A stretch of DNA of 64,000 nt, from assembly GCA_964449135.1 (NCBI GenBank), contig CAYUXZ010000002.1, positions 34,670 to 98,669 on the forward strand, written 5' to 3'. Below, one piece after another: positions 43,700-52,965 of this stretch. Under the pieces are notes generated by a model that was not told where the DNA came from, ran no database searches, and saw only the letters and a program-made list of their open reading frames with translations. The position numbers and the translations under genes are program-made. Source of the stretch: SZAS-103 sp964449135. GTDB lineage: Bacteria; Pseudomonadota; Gammaproteobacteria; Xanthomonadales; Xanthomonadaceae. Positions within the stretch are counted from its first letter, which is position 1. Each line of letters starts with the position of its first letter.

Positions 43700-44215
43700 C
43701 TACTTGGATTTTTTCAGGCCCGCCAATGCGGCGAATGGATTGCTGCGTTCCTGCTGTTCCGCAGATTCCGCCGCGGGCCAGGCGCTCTCGACCGGCTCGC
43801 TGCGCGGATCCACCGGCACCACCGGAATCGCGAGGATCAACTCGTCCTCGATCAGTTCCTGCGGGTGGATCGTGCCGTCCGCGTCCGGCATCAACATCTC
43901 GTACCCTTCCGGCAGCTCGGCTTCCTGCTCCTCGCGGGTGACCAGGCCCAGCCGCTGCTCGATCCGCACCGGCAGCAGGAAACGCCGCAGGCTGCGCTGG
44001 CAGACCAGCGGCAACTGCGCCTGCGCGCGGATCTCGACGTAGGGCACGTCCAGCGCCCCGCGATCGAACTGCAGCTCGTACCTGCACTCGCCTTCCGGCT
44101 GCTCCAGCGCATCGCGCAGGCGCGGCATCGAGGCCAGCGGCAACGAACCCTCGAAACGGCGGCGCGCGGCCAACATGCGCCAAGCGTCCAACGTCTCGGG
44201 CAACCCAGCGGACAT
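43700..44215 (-). CDS. yceD: YceD (DUF177) family protein
   Basis: A 171-aa protein of the DUF177/YceD family, typically encoded upstream of rpmF and implicated in rRNA (23S) metabolism in plants and bacteria. Recognisable are VCQRSLRRFLLPVRIE and the acidic centre DGTIHPQELIEDELILAIPV. One Cys (CQRSL) remains of the CxxC seen in some relatives. Start at the ATG at 44215. Confidence 0.9.
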   Translation of the reverse strand: MSAGLPETLDAWRMLAARRRFEGSLPLASMPRLRDALEQPEGECRYELQFDRGALDVPYVEIRAQAQLPLVCQRSLRRFLLPVRIEQRLGLVTREEQEAELPEGYEMLMPDADGTIHPQELIEDELILAIPVVPVDPRSEPVESAWPAAESAEQQERSNPFAALAGLKKSK

Positions 44216-44348
44216 AAGCCAATTAGGATAAGGGTTTGCGCGTTTTCGGTCAATTCCGACCCCCGCCTCCCGCGGCCTGCGTTTGCAGGCCCTCGCGGCA
44301 AGGGCGCACACTGAGAATTCGCCTGAGCGCCGCGCTGGAGGCTGGCCC

Positions 44349-44825
44349 GTGACTTCCCTGCTGTTCCTTTTCGGCCTGCTCATCCTGGTCGCCTACCTGG
44401 GCTTTTGGTGGCGCGGCCAGGGTCGTCGCCGCCAGCGCACGCTGACCCGGATCATGGACGACGCCGATGCGGTCGAAAGCCTGCTGCGCCGCACCCGCGA
44501 GAAAATGGAAGCGATGCAAAGCGTGGTCGGCCGCATGCCCTCGGACATCGCCGCCGACGCGCGCGCCTCGCTCGACAGCCACGACCGCCTGCAGGCCGGT
44601 TTCCGCGACTTGCTGCAGCATCGGATGTGGCTGCAGCAGAACGTGGACACCGCCAGCCAGCACGCGCTCGACGAGGCCGCGGAAGCGCTGGAGCGCGCCA
44701 AGGCGCGCATCGCCGCCGAACTCGACCGACTCGACAATGCCGGCGCGGAACTCGAATCGGCGACCAGCCCCGCCCTCATCGCCGCGGTTCGCGAGCCAGC
44801 GGCACTGCGACGCAACAGTCAGTAA
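44349..44825 (+). CDS. Hypothetical membrane-anchored coiled-coil protein
   Basis: A 158-aa protein with one N-terminal transmembrane helix (LLFLFGLLILVAYLGFWW), a basic patch (RGQGRRRQR) and a long helical region predicted to form a coiled coil (ADAVESLLRRTREKMEAMQS and HALDEAAEALERAKARIAAE). It starts at GTG with GGAGG seven bases upstream. The basic patch puts the coiled coil in the cytoplasm. Directly upstream of the maf-type gene. No known family. Confidence 0.68.
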   Translation: MTSLLFLFGLLILVAYLGFWWRGQGRRRQRTLTRIMDDADAVESLLRRTREKMEAMQSVVGRMPSDIAADARASLDSHDRLQAGFRDLLQHRMWLQQNVDTASQHALDEAAEALERAKARIAAELDRLDNAGAELESATSPALIAAVREPAALRRNSQ

Positions 44826-44828
44826 TTC

Positions 44829-45416
44829 ATGACGAAGCTTCAGCGGCTGATCCTCGCCTCGACCTCGATCCATCGCCGGCAACTGCTGGATCGATTCGCC
44901 CTGCCTTACGAAATCGCCGCGCCGAAGGTCGAAGAAACGCCGCTCGCCGGCGAGACGCCGCAAGCGCTGTCCGAACGCCTCGCGCGCGCGAAGGCCGACG
45001 CGGTCGCAAGCCTGCATCCGGACGCGTGGGTGATCGGCTCGGACCAGGTCGCCGAACGCGATGGGCAAGCGATCGGAAAGCCTGGCGATCACGCGCGGGC
45101 TACGGCCCAGCTCCTCGCGGCATCGGGTCGCGCATTGCGTTTCCACACCGCGGTCTGCCTGCGCAACCTCGCATCGAATACGACGTTCACGCACCGCGAT
45201 GTCACCGAAGTCGCTTTCCGCGAGCTCGACGAGACCACGATCGAGCGTTATTTGCTGGCGGAGAAACCGTACGACTGCGCGGGCAGCTTCAAGTCCGAAG
45301 GCCTGGGCATCGCGTTGTTCGACGCGGTTCGCAACGAGGATCCGACCGCGCTGATCGGCCTGCCTCTGATCGCACTCGCGCGGATGTTGCGCAACGCGGG
45401 CTTCGAACTGCCCTGA
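44829..45416 (+). CDS. yceF: Maf-like nucleotide pyrophosphatase (YceF type)
   Basis: A 195-aa Maf/ITPase-fold enzyme. Motifs are ILASTSIHRRQLLDR (N-terminal phosphate-binding loop), VIGSDQVAE (catalytic Asp) and FKSEGLGIALFDA. The YceF branch, found beside rpmF-yceD, hydrolyses 7-methyl-GTP. It probably cleans modified nucleotides. Three bases after the preceding gene; convergent with the GT39 gene, one base apart. Confidence 0.9.
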   Translation: MTKLQRLILASTSIHRRQLLDRFALPYEIAAPKVEETPLAGETPQALSERLARAKADAVASLHPDAWVIGSDQVAERDGQAIGKPGDHARATAQLLAASGRALRFHTAVCLRNLASNTTFTHRDVTEVAFRELDETTIERYLLAEKPYDCAGSFKSEGLGIALFDAVRNEDPTALIGLPLIALARMLRNAGFELP

Positions 45417-45417
45417 T

Positions 45418-47265
45418 TCAACGCGCGGAGACGACGTGGATCACTCGGCGCTCGAGAATCCGCACGCGCCCGTCATTTCCGGTCACGCGCAACGCGAGTT
45501 CGTGTTCGCCAATCGCGACGCTGTGCAAGCCCACGTGCGCGAGCAATCCGACGTAGGGATGCCGCGGATCGTCGCTCCCAGGCCATTGCGAGCGCACCCC
45601 GGGATTGTCGGTTCCGTACTGCGCGGGCGCGACCACGCGGCCGTCGAGCAGCACTTCGACGCGCGCCACTCCCACGCCGTCCTGCGAGGCCCAGCCGCGC
45701 AAATCCACTCCGCCTGAAACCTGTGCCTCGGGCAGCGGAATGTCCAGGAATGCGAGAGCAGGCGCTTCGCAACGCCCGCTCGCGCCCGGATCGCGGCGAT
45801 AGAACAGGAAACTCTTGCGACCCGCATCGACATCGAGCACGCCCAGCGCGCGCAGGCCCGGCAACACCACGCATTGATGGCGATTCCACGGCTCGCGCAG
45901 CGCGAGCGTGAGCGCGCTTTCGTCCGTCACGAGAAGGATCGGACGCCGAATCGCGTCGGACAACGCGCTCTCGTCGCGATGCCACAGCGCCAATTGCAGC
46001 GCGCGGCCGTGCTTGGCGTTGAGCGGATGATCCAGCGAGATCACCGGCCTGGTTCCGCGCAGGGCGAATTCGAGCTGCGCGGCGAGGATGAAATTGTCGG
46101 CGACGACCACGGTGTCGGACGGCATCGCAGCGAGCCGCGCGCGCGTTTCCGCGCCGACGTCATTCCATCCGGCGAACATTTCCGGATAGAAACCCGCGCG
46201 CGCAAGCCACAGGTCGCCGCCCGGCAACGCGAGCTGGATCGCAAGCCAGCCCATCGCCGCGCAAATCAACGCGTTCGTCGCGACGATCCACGCGTTTGCG
46301 CGACGCGATCTGCCTTCGTGCAACAACCACGGGACGCAGACCAGCAGCAGCAAATCCGCCGACAGCGGCCAGTGGAAGGACACGCGCTGGATGTCCACGA
46401 ACGGCGCGAGCGCGACGAACAACGCGATCGGAAGTCCCGCGGCGACCAGCAGGAATTTCCAGCGCGGATCGGCGCGTCGCCGCCATGCCTGCCATAGGGC
46501 CCACAGCAACGCGGTGTAGAGCAGCGGACCGACGATCAGCGGTTGCGCAAGTTGCAGCTTCCATCCATACCAGTGGAAACTCCATGGATGCCGATCCACG
46601 AACTGGAAGCGCAGCCCTGCTTCGTGATGTTCGACGTTGAACCATGCGACCGGCAGCCAGGCCAGCGCCCCGAATGCCAGCGCGACCAACACGCCGGGCT
46701 TGCGCAACAACGCGCGGCCTTCGCGCGATGCGAGCAGGCCCAGACTGCCCGCGAACAGCGCGATCGCGAAGCGATAATGGCTTATCGCGCCGATCGCGAG
46801 CGCAATCGCAAGCTGCACGCAAGCGCCCGCGCGATAGCGTTCCAGCAATGCGGCGCAGGCATCGAACGCAAGCAGGGTCGCGAATGCCAACGGCACGTCC
46901 GGTAGCACGAGCAATCCCAGCGCAGCGCCCAGCGGCAATAGCAGCGCGAGCGTTCCGGCGCGCCAGCCGGCATCTTCACCGAACCATCGCGTGGCGCTGC
47001 GCACGATCAGCCATGGCATCGCAGCGCCCAGCACAAGGAACGGCCAGCGCAGGCCCAGCAGCGTGTCGTCACCGATGGCGACGCCCAGCCGCGCCAGCCA
47101 CGCGGTCAGGCCCGGAAGGTCGGAATAGGCCCAGGCCGGATGCCGGCCTTCCAGCCAGTACCAGGCTTCGTCGCCGAGCAGGGGGATCGCCGATGCCAGC
47201 CACAGCTTCAGCGCCGACACCGCGACCCACAACGCGAGGAAGATGCGCCGCGGCGTCAGCGCCAT
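45418..47265 (-). CDS. GT39-family glycosyltransferase (ArnT-like membrane protein)
   Basis: A 615-aa multi-span membrane protein. The N-terminal PMT_2 region holds the first periplasmic loop acidic motif GDEAWYWLEG (about residue 31), followed by about ten helices, then a long C-terminal soluble domain. Such enzymes transfer sugars from polyprenyl-phosphate carriers to lipid A, proteins or other glycolipids in the periplasm. The acceptor cannot be deduced. A start upstream is excluded by the divergent gene. Confidence 0.88.
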   Translation of the reverse strand: MALTPRRIFLALWVAVSALKLWLASAIPLLGDEAWYWLEGRHPAWAYSDLPGLTAWLARLGVAIGDDTLLGLRWPFLVLGAAMPWLIVRSATRWFGEDAGWRAGTLALLLPLGAALGLLVLPDVPLAFATLLAFDACAALLERYRAGACVQLAIALAIGAISHYRFAIALFAGSLGLLASREGRALLRKPGVLVALAFGALAWLPVAWFNVEHHEAGLRFQFVDRHPWSFHWYGWKLQLAQPLIVGPLLYTALLWALWQAWRRRADPRWKFLLVAAGLPIALFVALAPFVDIQRVSFHWPLSADLLLLVCVPWLLHEGRSRRANAWIVATNALICAAMGWLAIQLALPGGDLWLARAGFYPEMFAGWNDVGAETRARLAAMPSDTVVVADNFILAAQLEFALRGTRPVISLDHPLNAKHGRALQLALWHRDESALSDAIRRPILLVTDESALTLALREPWNRHQCVVLPGLRALGVLDVDAGRKSFLFYRRDPGASGRCEAPALAFLDIPLPEAQVSGGVDLRGWASQDGVGVARVEVLLDGRVVAPAQYGTDNPGVRSQWPGSDDPRHPYVGLLAHVGLHSVAIGEHELALRVTGNDGRVRILERRVIHVVSAR

Positions 47266-47337
47266 CGCCGCACCGTAAGCGATAGACTCGGATTTCGACC
47301 GATGGCCCTTTTCGCACTTCCCGACGACGGCATCCGC

Positions 47338-48291
47338 ATGAACGATCTCGCCCGAAATGCGCCCATCCTAACCGAGCCCGCGCGCGCGGCCCTCGCCGGC
47401 GCGATCGCGCAGGTCAACCGGCTCGTGCTCGGCAAGCCGCGCGAAGTGCGGCTCGCGTTCGCCTGCCTGATCGCCGGCGGGCACCTGTTGATCGAGGACC
47501 TGCCCGGGCTGGGCAAGACCACGCTCGCGCACTCGCTCGCGGCGACGGTCGGGCTGGACTTCCAGCGCACGCAATTCACTTCCGACCTGTTGCCTTCGGA
47601 CATCCTCGGCGTCTCGGTGTTCGACCAGGCCCAGCAGACCTTCCGTTTCCACCCGGGCCCGATCTTCACCCAGTTGATGCTCGCCGACGAGATCAACCGC
47701 GCGCCACCGCGCACGCAGAGCGCGCTGCTCGAGGCGATGGCCGAACAGCAGGTGACCGTGGACGGCACGACGCACGCGTTGCCGAAACCGTTCTTCGTGA
47801 TCGCGACGCAGAACCCGGCCGATCTCGCCGGCACCTATCCGTTGCCGGATTCGCAGCTCGATCGCTTCCTGCTGCGCCTGTCGCTGGGTTATCCCGACAG
47901 CCGTGCGGAGCGCGAAATGCTTTCGACCGAGGACCGCCGCGACCTGATCGCGCAGGCCAAGCCGCTGCTGCAAGCCGCGGACGTGTTGGCGCTGCGCGAC
48001 GCCTCGCTGCGCGTGCATGCATCCGATGCGCTGATCACCTACGTGCAGGAACTGCTGGTGCAGAGCCGCCGCCAGCCCGGCGTAAAGGTCGGATTGTCGC
48101 CGCGCGCGGGGCTCGCGCTGCTGCACGCCGCGCGCGCGCAGGCGCTGATCGACGGCCGCGACCACGTGCTGCCCGACGACGTGCAATCGCTGTTCGCGGA
48201 GATCGCCTCGCACCGGCTCGTGCCGGACGGCGAGGACAACGGACGCGGGCGCCTCGCGCAGCAGATCCTGCACGCCGTTGCAGTGGATTGA
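47338..48291 (+). CDS. MoxR-family AAA ATPase
   Basis: A 317-aa ATPase of the MoxR class: Walker A LPGLGKTTLAHS, Walker B LMLADEINRAPPRTQSALLEAM, sensor VIATQNPADLAGTYPLPDSQ with the adjacent LDRFLLR, and a C-terminal helical lid. An in-frame ATG at 47302 is possible (329 aa). MoxR proteins work with VWA or DUF58 partners to remodel or mature target complexes; a DUF58 gene follows four bases later. Confidence 0.93.
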   Translation: MNDLARNAPILTEPARAALAGAIAQVNRLVLGKPREVRLAFACLIAGGHLLIEDLPGLGKTTLAHSLAATVGLDFQRTQFTSDLLPSDILGVSVFDQAQQTFRFHPGPIFTQLMLADEINRAPPRTQSALLEAMAEQQVTVDGTTHALPKPFFVIATQNPADLAGTYPLPDSQLDRFLLRLSLGYPDSRAEREMLSTEDRRDLIAQAKPLLQAADVLALRDASLRVHASDALITYVQELLVQSRRQPGVKVGLSPRAGLALLHAARAQALIDGRDHVLPDDVQSLFAEIASHRLVPDGEDNGRGRLAQQILHAVAVD

Positions 48292-48295
48292 CCGC

Positions 48296-49264
48296 ATGGA
48301 AGCGGCCCGCCCGCTCGGCATCGGCGAACGCTGGCTGGCCCGCGCCGCGAAATGGGTCAAGCCGCGTCGCATCGAATCGTTGCCCGCCGCACTTGACCGC
48401 CACCGCATCTACACGCTGCCCACGAAGTTCGGGCTGTTTCTCGCCGCGCTGCTCTCGACGATGCTGCTGGGCGCGCTCAACTACAACAACAATCCCGCGC
48501 TACTGCTCGGATTCCTGCTTGCGGCCGCTGCGCAGCTGAGCCTGCACGTCACCCATCTTTCGCTCAGCGGCGTGCGCCTGCGCAGCGCACGCGGCTCGCC
48601 CGTGCACGCCGGAGACGCCGTTGAACTCGCATTGCGTTTCGACGCCACGCGCGCGCGGCAGCGCACCGGCCTGGTGCTCGAATGCAATGGCGCGCGCACG
48701 GTGTTCGGCCTGACCACGACCGATGCGGCGGAAGCCTCGCTCGCACTCCCGACGACGACGCGCGGCTGGCTGCAGCCGGGGCGCATCAAGCTGTCCACGA
48801 CCCAACCGTTCGGACTCGCGCGCAGTTGGGCCTGGTTCTGGCCGGACGTGTCGGTGCTGGTGTATCCGGTGCTGGAACCGCAGTCGCCACCGCTGCCGCT
48901 GCACGACGGCCCCGGCGCGCGCGCGCGGGTTCGAGCGCAGGGCGAGGAGCCGCACCACCTGCGCGATTACCGCAGCGGCGACCCGCCCCGCCAGGTCGCG
49001 TGGAAACCTTCCGCGCGGATCGGCAAGCTGCTCGTGCGCGAATACCAGGAATACGCCGACCGCGAACTCATGCTCGACTGGCACGACCTGCCCGCACTGC
49101 CGTACGAAACGCGGATTTCGCGGCTTGCGCGCTGGGTGGTGGAAGCCGATCGCATCGGCGCGCGCTACACATTGGCGCTGCCCGCGCAGAAACTCGGTCC
49201 CGCGCAGGGCCATCTGCACAAGCACGCGTGCCTGCAAGCGCTCGCGCTGCTGCCGTCGGGTTGA
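48296..49264 (+). CDS. DUF58 membrane protein, MoxR partner
   Basis: A 322-aa protein with two adjacent transmembrane helices (FGLFLAALLSTMLLGALNY; ALLLGFLLAAAAQLSLHV) and the DUF58 signature EEPHHLRDYRSGDPPRQVAWKPSAR near residue 220. Partner of the upstream MoxR in widespread operons with transglutaminases. The end is six bases before the next start. Confidence 0.92.
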   Translation: MEAARPLGIGERWLARAAKWVKPRRIESLPAALDRHRIYTLPTKFGLFLAALLSTMLLGALNYNNNPALLLGFLLAAAAQLSLHVTHLSLSGVRLRSARGSPVHAGDAVELALRFDATRARQRTGLVLECNGARTVFGLTTTDAAEASLALPTTTRGWLQPGRIKLSTTQPFGLARSWAWFWPDVSVLVYPVLEPQSPPLPLHDGPGARARVRAQGEEPHHLRDYRSGDPPRQVAWKPSARIGKLLVREYQEYADRELMLDWHDLPALPYETRISRLARWVVEADRIGARYTLALPAQKLGPAQGHLHKHACLQALALLPSG

Positions 49265-49270
49265 ATCGCG

Positions 49271-51229
49271 ATGGCAAAATTCGTCTCGCCGCCGCTGGAT
49301 CCGCGCAACCGCCTGTGGTGCCTCGCCGCGGCATTCGCGTGTTCGCTGGCCCTGCTGCGGCTGATCCCCGGATGGCTCGCGGTCGCGTTGATGGTCGCCG
49401 AACTCGCCTGCGTCGCAATCACCTGGCGCAAGCCGGCGCCGACAGTGCTGCGCGTGCTGCTGACGCTGGGAATCGTGGGACTCGTGTTGTCGGCCTACCA
49501 CTTCCGCCAGGGTCGCGACACCGCGAGCGCGATGCTGCTCGCGCTGCTGATGATCAAGCCGATCGAACTGCGCAGCGTGCGCGACGCGCGCAGCCTGGTC
49601 GGGTTCGGCCTGTTCGCGCTGTTCGCCGCATTCCTGCTCGACCAGGGACCGCTGACGCTCACGCTCGCGCTGCCCGCCGCGGCGCTCGCCTACGCCGCGC
49701 TCGCGCGGCTCGCCGATGCGGAGATCGGCATTCCGACCGCGGACACGAACTGGCGGCAGGTGCTCGCGGTGATCGGCCTGTTCGCGCTCGCGATGCCGCT
49801 CACGCTCGCGGGATTCTGGCTGTTCCCGCGCCTGGGCAGCCCGCTCTGGGGCGTGCCGGACACCGCGCAGGCGAAGGTCGGGATCAGCGATCGCATGTCG
49901 CCGGGCGACTGGGTGGATGTGCTCAGCGACGACTCGCCGGCATTCCGCGTGCGTTTCTTCGGTCCGCCGCCGGCGCACGACGACTTGTACTGGCGCGGCC
50001 TGGTGCTCTGGGATTTCGACGGTCGCACATGGACGCAGCCGGACTGGCCGCGCGCGTTCCCGCCGGCGAAGTTCGCTTCGACTGCGCGGCCGATCCGCTA
50101 CGAAGTCACGCTCGAACCGACCGATCGGCCGTGGCTGTTCGCGCTGGACCTGCCGCGCGCCGCGCCGGACGGAGCGAGCCTCGCCCAGGACATGACGCTC
50201 TCCACCGGTCGCCCGATCGCGAGCCTGCAGGATTACGAAGTCACGTCGGCGGCGCCTTCGCAATACGAAACCGAGCTGGAACCGGGCATCCGCGACGTCG
50301 CGCTCGATCTGCCCCCCGGTTACGACCCTCGCGCCCGCGCACTCGCGCAGCAGTGGCGTGGCGAAGTCGGAGACAACGACGCAGCGATCGTGCAGCGTGC
50401 ACTGGCGATGTACCACGCGCTGTTCAGCTACTCGCTCGCCGCGCCGCCGCTGGGGCGCAACAGCGTGGACGAATTCCTGTTCGACACGAAGATCGGCTAC
50501 TGCGAGCACTTCAGTTCGTCGTTCACCTTCCTGATGCGCGCCGCGGGCATCCCCGCGCGCGTGGTGACCGGATACGTCGGCGGTTATCGGAACCCGCTCG
50601 GTGACTACTGGCTGGTGCGCAATTCCAATGCGCACGCGTGGTCGGAGGTCTGGCTGCGCGGCCGTGGCTGGGTGCGCGTGGATCCGACCGCGGCGGTTTC
50701 GCCCGAGCGCGTGTTCCTGCGTTCGGCGGGTGCGGCCGGCGGGCCGGGCGGCGGCGCGCTCGGCGACTGGGCCAACGTCAGCGACTGGATGCGCCACGCC
50801 TGGAACGATTTCGTGCTCGGCTTCAATGCCGCGCGGCAGAGGTCGCTGCTGGAAAGTTTCGGCTTCCGCGATCCCGACAGCGGCACCTTGATCGCGGTGT
50901 TCGCGTCGGTCAGCGGCATCCTGCTGACGCTGGTCGCGTTGCTGCAACTGCGCGATCGCGGTCCACGCAGGGATCCGCTGCTGCGCGCCTGGGCACGCTT
51001 CACCGCGCAGCTCGCGCGCGCGCACCTGCGCAAGCAGCCGCACGAACCCGCGCAGTCCTACAGTCGCCGCGTCGCCGCGCTGCTGCCGGCGCAACGCGAG
51101 GAAGTGCTTTCGCTCAGCCGGCGTTTCGTTGACGCGCGCTACGCTCGTGTCGGGCTGGACGATCCGGGCCGCCGCGAATTGATCCGCGGCCTGCGCGCAT
51201 TCCGGGTACGCAACCAGCGCCTGGCATGA
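49271..51229 (+). CDS. TgpA-type membrane transglutaminase-like protein
   Basis: A 652-aa protein. The N-terminal DUF3488 region has about six helices. The large periplasmic domain carries the transglutaminase triad: Cys in GYCEHFSSSFTFLMRAAGIP, His in NAHAWSEVWL and Asp in VRVDPTAAVSPER. A last helix (GTLIAVFASVSGILLTLVAL) and a DUF4129-like tail follow. Pseudomonas TgpA is essential and similar in design. It probably acts on periplasmic peptides or proteins. Overlaps or adjoins the lipoprotein gene. Confidence 0.92.
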   Translation: MAKFVSPPLDPRNRLWCLAAAFACSLALLRLIPGWLAVALMVAELACVAITWRKPAPTVLRVLLTLGIVGLVLSAYHFRQGRDTASAMLLALLMIKPIELRSVRDARSLVGFGLFALFAAFLLDQGPLTLTLALPAAALAYAALARLADAEIGIPTADTNWRQVLAVIGLFALAMPLTLAGFWLFPRLGSPLWGVPDTAQAKVGISDRMSPGDWVDVLSDDSPAFRVRFFGPPPAHDDLYWRGLVLWDFDGRTWTQPDWPRAFPPAKFASTARPIRYEVTLEPTDRPWLFALDLPRAAPDGASLAQDMTLSTGRPIASLQDYEVTSAAPSQYETELEPGIRDVALDLPPGYDPRARALAQQWRGEVGDNDAAIVQRALAMYHALFSYSLAAPPLGRNSVDEFLFDTKIGYCEHFSSSFTFLMRAAGIPARVVTGYVGGYRNPLGDYWLVRNSNAHAWSEVWLRGRGWVRVDPTAAVSPERVFLRSAGAAGGPGGGALGDWANVSDWMRHAWNDFVLGFNAARQRSLLESFGFRDPDSGTLIAVFASVSGILLTLVALLQLRDRGPRRDPLLRAWARFTAQLARAHLRKQPHEPAQSYSRRVAALLPAQREEVLSLSRRFVDARYARVGLDDPGRRELIRGLRAFRVRNQRLA

Positions 51230-51255
51230 GGCGCGATAGCTCGCGGGAGGTAGCC

Positions 51256-51756
51256 ATGCAGATTCCGACGAATACATCGAATCGGGTTCGCGTTTCTTCG
51301 AGTGCATCCGCGAAATGGCGGCCGTGCGCGATCGCGCTGGCAGTGTCCGTGCTCGCGGGTTGCGCCTCGATTCCCAAGCCGCTGCAGGGCGATTTCGTGC
51401 CGTTGGCTCCCGCCGAGGCCGTCGCGCGCGACGCGACCGGACAGGCCGTGCGCTGGGGCGGTACGCTCGCGGTGATTGAACCGCTCGCAGGCGAGACCTG
51501 CTTCCAGATCGTCGGCCGGCCGCTCGACGAGCGCAGCCGTCCGATCGCCAGCGACCGGCCCGGCGGCCGATTCATCGCCTGCCGCAGCGGTTTCTACGAG
51601 CCGCAGGTGTTCGCGCAAGGCCGCAGCATCACCGTGACCGGCCGCATCGTCGGCTACGAGACGCGGCGCGTCGGCGAATACGACTACCGGCAGCCGAAGG
51701 TCGCCGCCGACGTGATCTACCTCTGGCCGAAGGTCGAATACGTGTCGATGTATTGA
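51256..51756 (+). CDS. Slp-family outer-membrane lipoprotein
   Basis: A 166-aa lipoprotein with lipobox LAGC preceded by a hydrophobic stretch (IALAVSVLA). It resembles the starvation-inducible Slp family (WGGTLAVIEPLAGETCFQI; GRIVGYETRRVGEYDYRQPK; VIYLWPK). The start was set at 51256, where GGGAGG lies five bases upstream; an upstream ATG at 51226 overlaps the transglutaminase stop. Possibly the last gene of the MoxR operon. Confidence 0.8.
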   Translation: MQIPTNTSNRVRVSSSASAKWRPCAIALAVSVLAGCASIPKPLQGDFVPLAPAEAVARDATGQAVRWGGTLAVIEPLAGETCFQIVGRPLDERSRPIASDRPGGRFIACRSGFYEPQVFAQGRSITVTGRIVGYETRRVGEYDYRQPKVAADVIYLWPKVEYVSMY

Positions 51757-51773
51757 GCGGCTGCGCGCTTCGA

Positions 51774-52118
51774 TCAACCGAAGCCGCCGCGCAACGGTCC
51801 GCCACCGAGCAAGTGCAGGTGGACGTGGAACACCGTCTGCCCGCCATCGCGACCGCAGTTGAACACGGTGCGGTAGCCGCTCTCGGCGAACCCTTCGCGT
51901 TTGGCGTACGCTGCCGCGGCGAGCACGAGCTTGCCGACCAGCGCGGCATCCCCGGGCGTCAGATCGTTGAGCGTCGCGATCGGCTTGCGCGGCACGAACA
52001 GCACGTGCACCGACGCCTGCGGATGGATGTCCTTGAACGCGACGAGGTCGGCGTCCTCATAGACGATGTCGGCCGGGATCTCGCGGCGAATGATCTTGTC
52101 GAACAGCGTATCGGTCAT
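51774..52118 (-). CDS. hinT: HIT-family nucleotide hydrolase (HinT)
   Basis: A 114-aa HIT protein with the catalytic triad HVHLHLLGG and the N-terminal FDKIIRREIPADIVYEDADL. HinT hydrolyses purine nucleoside phosphoramidates. Convergent with the Slp gene; 15 bases downstream of the small conserved gene. Confidence 0.95.
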   Translation of the reverse strand: MTDTLFDKIIRREIPADIVYEDADLVAFKDIHPQASVHVLFVPRKPIATLNDLTPGDAALVGKLVLAAAAYAKREGFAESGYRTVFNCGRDGGQTVFHVHLHLLGGGPLRGGFG

Positions 52119-52133
52119 CAGCGATTCTCCGCT

Positions 52134-52361
52134 TCAGTCTGCGAGCTCGATCTCGGACTGTTTCGCCGGCACGACGAAGTTGGTGTCGATCTCGACGAGG
52201 AAGATCACTTCGGGCTCGATCTGCTCGATCGTGGTCAGCGAGCCGACGTTTCCGGCGTGATCGCCCGCGAGCAGGGTGACCAGGTCGTCGTGTCCGAAGT
52301 TCACGCCGGCGACGGATTGGCGCGCGCACCACGCGCTGAGGATGTCGTTGGATACGGCCAT
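52134..52361 (-). CDS. Small conserved protein of the recR-hinT cluster
   Basis: A 75-aa protein, MAVSNDILSAWCARQSVAGV at the N-terminus and a beta-rich core (NFGHDDLVTLLAGDHAGNVG) that could be a small barrel. Acidic, no signal. It starts one base after the recR stop and is likely co-transcribed with recR and hinT. Family not certain; a resemblance to small KOW/DUF4926-like domains is only suggestive. Confidence 0.7.
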   Translation of the reverse strand: MAVSNDILSAWCARQSVAGVNFGHDDLVTLLAGDHAGNVGSLTTIEQIEPEVIFLVEIDTNFVVPAKQSEIELAD

Positions 52362-52362
52362 G

Positions 52363-52965
52363 TCAGTCGGTGACCTCGCTGCGGCTGCCGAAGGCGTGCG
52401 ATAGGGTACCGCGATCGATGTATTCCAGCTCGCCCCCAAGCGGAACGCCGTGGGCGATGCGGCTGGGCCGGACCTTGTGCTGGCGCGCGAGCTGGGCGAG
52501 GTAGTGCGCGGTCGCCTCGCCCTCCACGGTCGGATTGGTCGCGAGGATCAGCTCACGCACTTCGCCCTCGGCCAGCCGCGCGGCGAGGCGATCGAGCCCG
52601 AGCTCGCGCGGACCAATACCGTCCAGCGGGGAAAGTCGCCCCTGCAACACGAAATACAGGCCGCGATACCCGGTCGCCTGCTCGATCGCGAGGCGATCGG
52701 CCGGCGATTCGACCACGCAGAGCAGGCCCGCATCGCGCGCGGGCGCCGCGCAGATCGCGCAGAGCTCGGTCTCGCTGAAGTCGCGGCAGCGCGCGCAGTG
52801 CCCGACCTTTCCCATCGCCTCGGCGAGGCGCTCGCCGAGCCTGCGGCCGCCGTCGCGGTCGCGTTCGAGCAGTTGGTAGGCCATGCGCTGCGCGGATTTC
52901 TGGCCCACGCCGGGCAGGCAGCGCAGCGCTTCGATCAGCTGTTCCAGCAGCGGCGTGGTGCTCAG
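52363..52965 (-). CDS. recR: Recombination mediator RecR (CTG start)
   Basis: A 200-aa RecFOR-pathway protein. N-terminal helix-hairpin-helix ([18 protein letters not shown]), a C4 zinc finger (CARC and CAIC) and the Toprim domain ([15 protein letters not shown]). The frame has no ATG, GTG or TTG before the conserved core. CTG at 52965 overlaps the ybaB TGA and gives [20 protein letters not shown], aligned residue for residue with E. coli [20 protein letters not shown]. Translationally coupled to ybaB. Confidence 0.95.
   Translation of the reverse strand: [200 protein letters not shown]

Noticed and set aside
48500..51307. A 935-codon minus-strand open frame opposite the DUF58 and transglutaminase genes
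   Set aside because: Mirror frame of two strongly supported genes; composition not protein-like.
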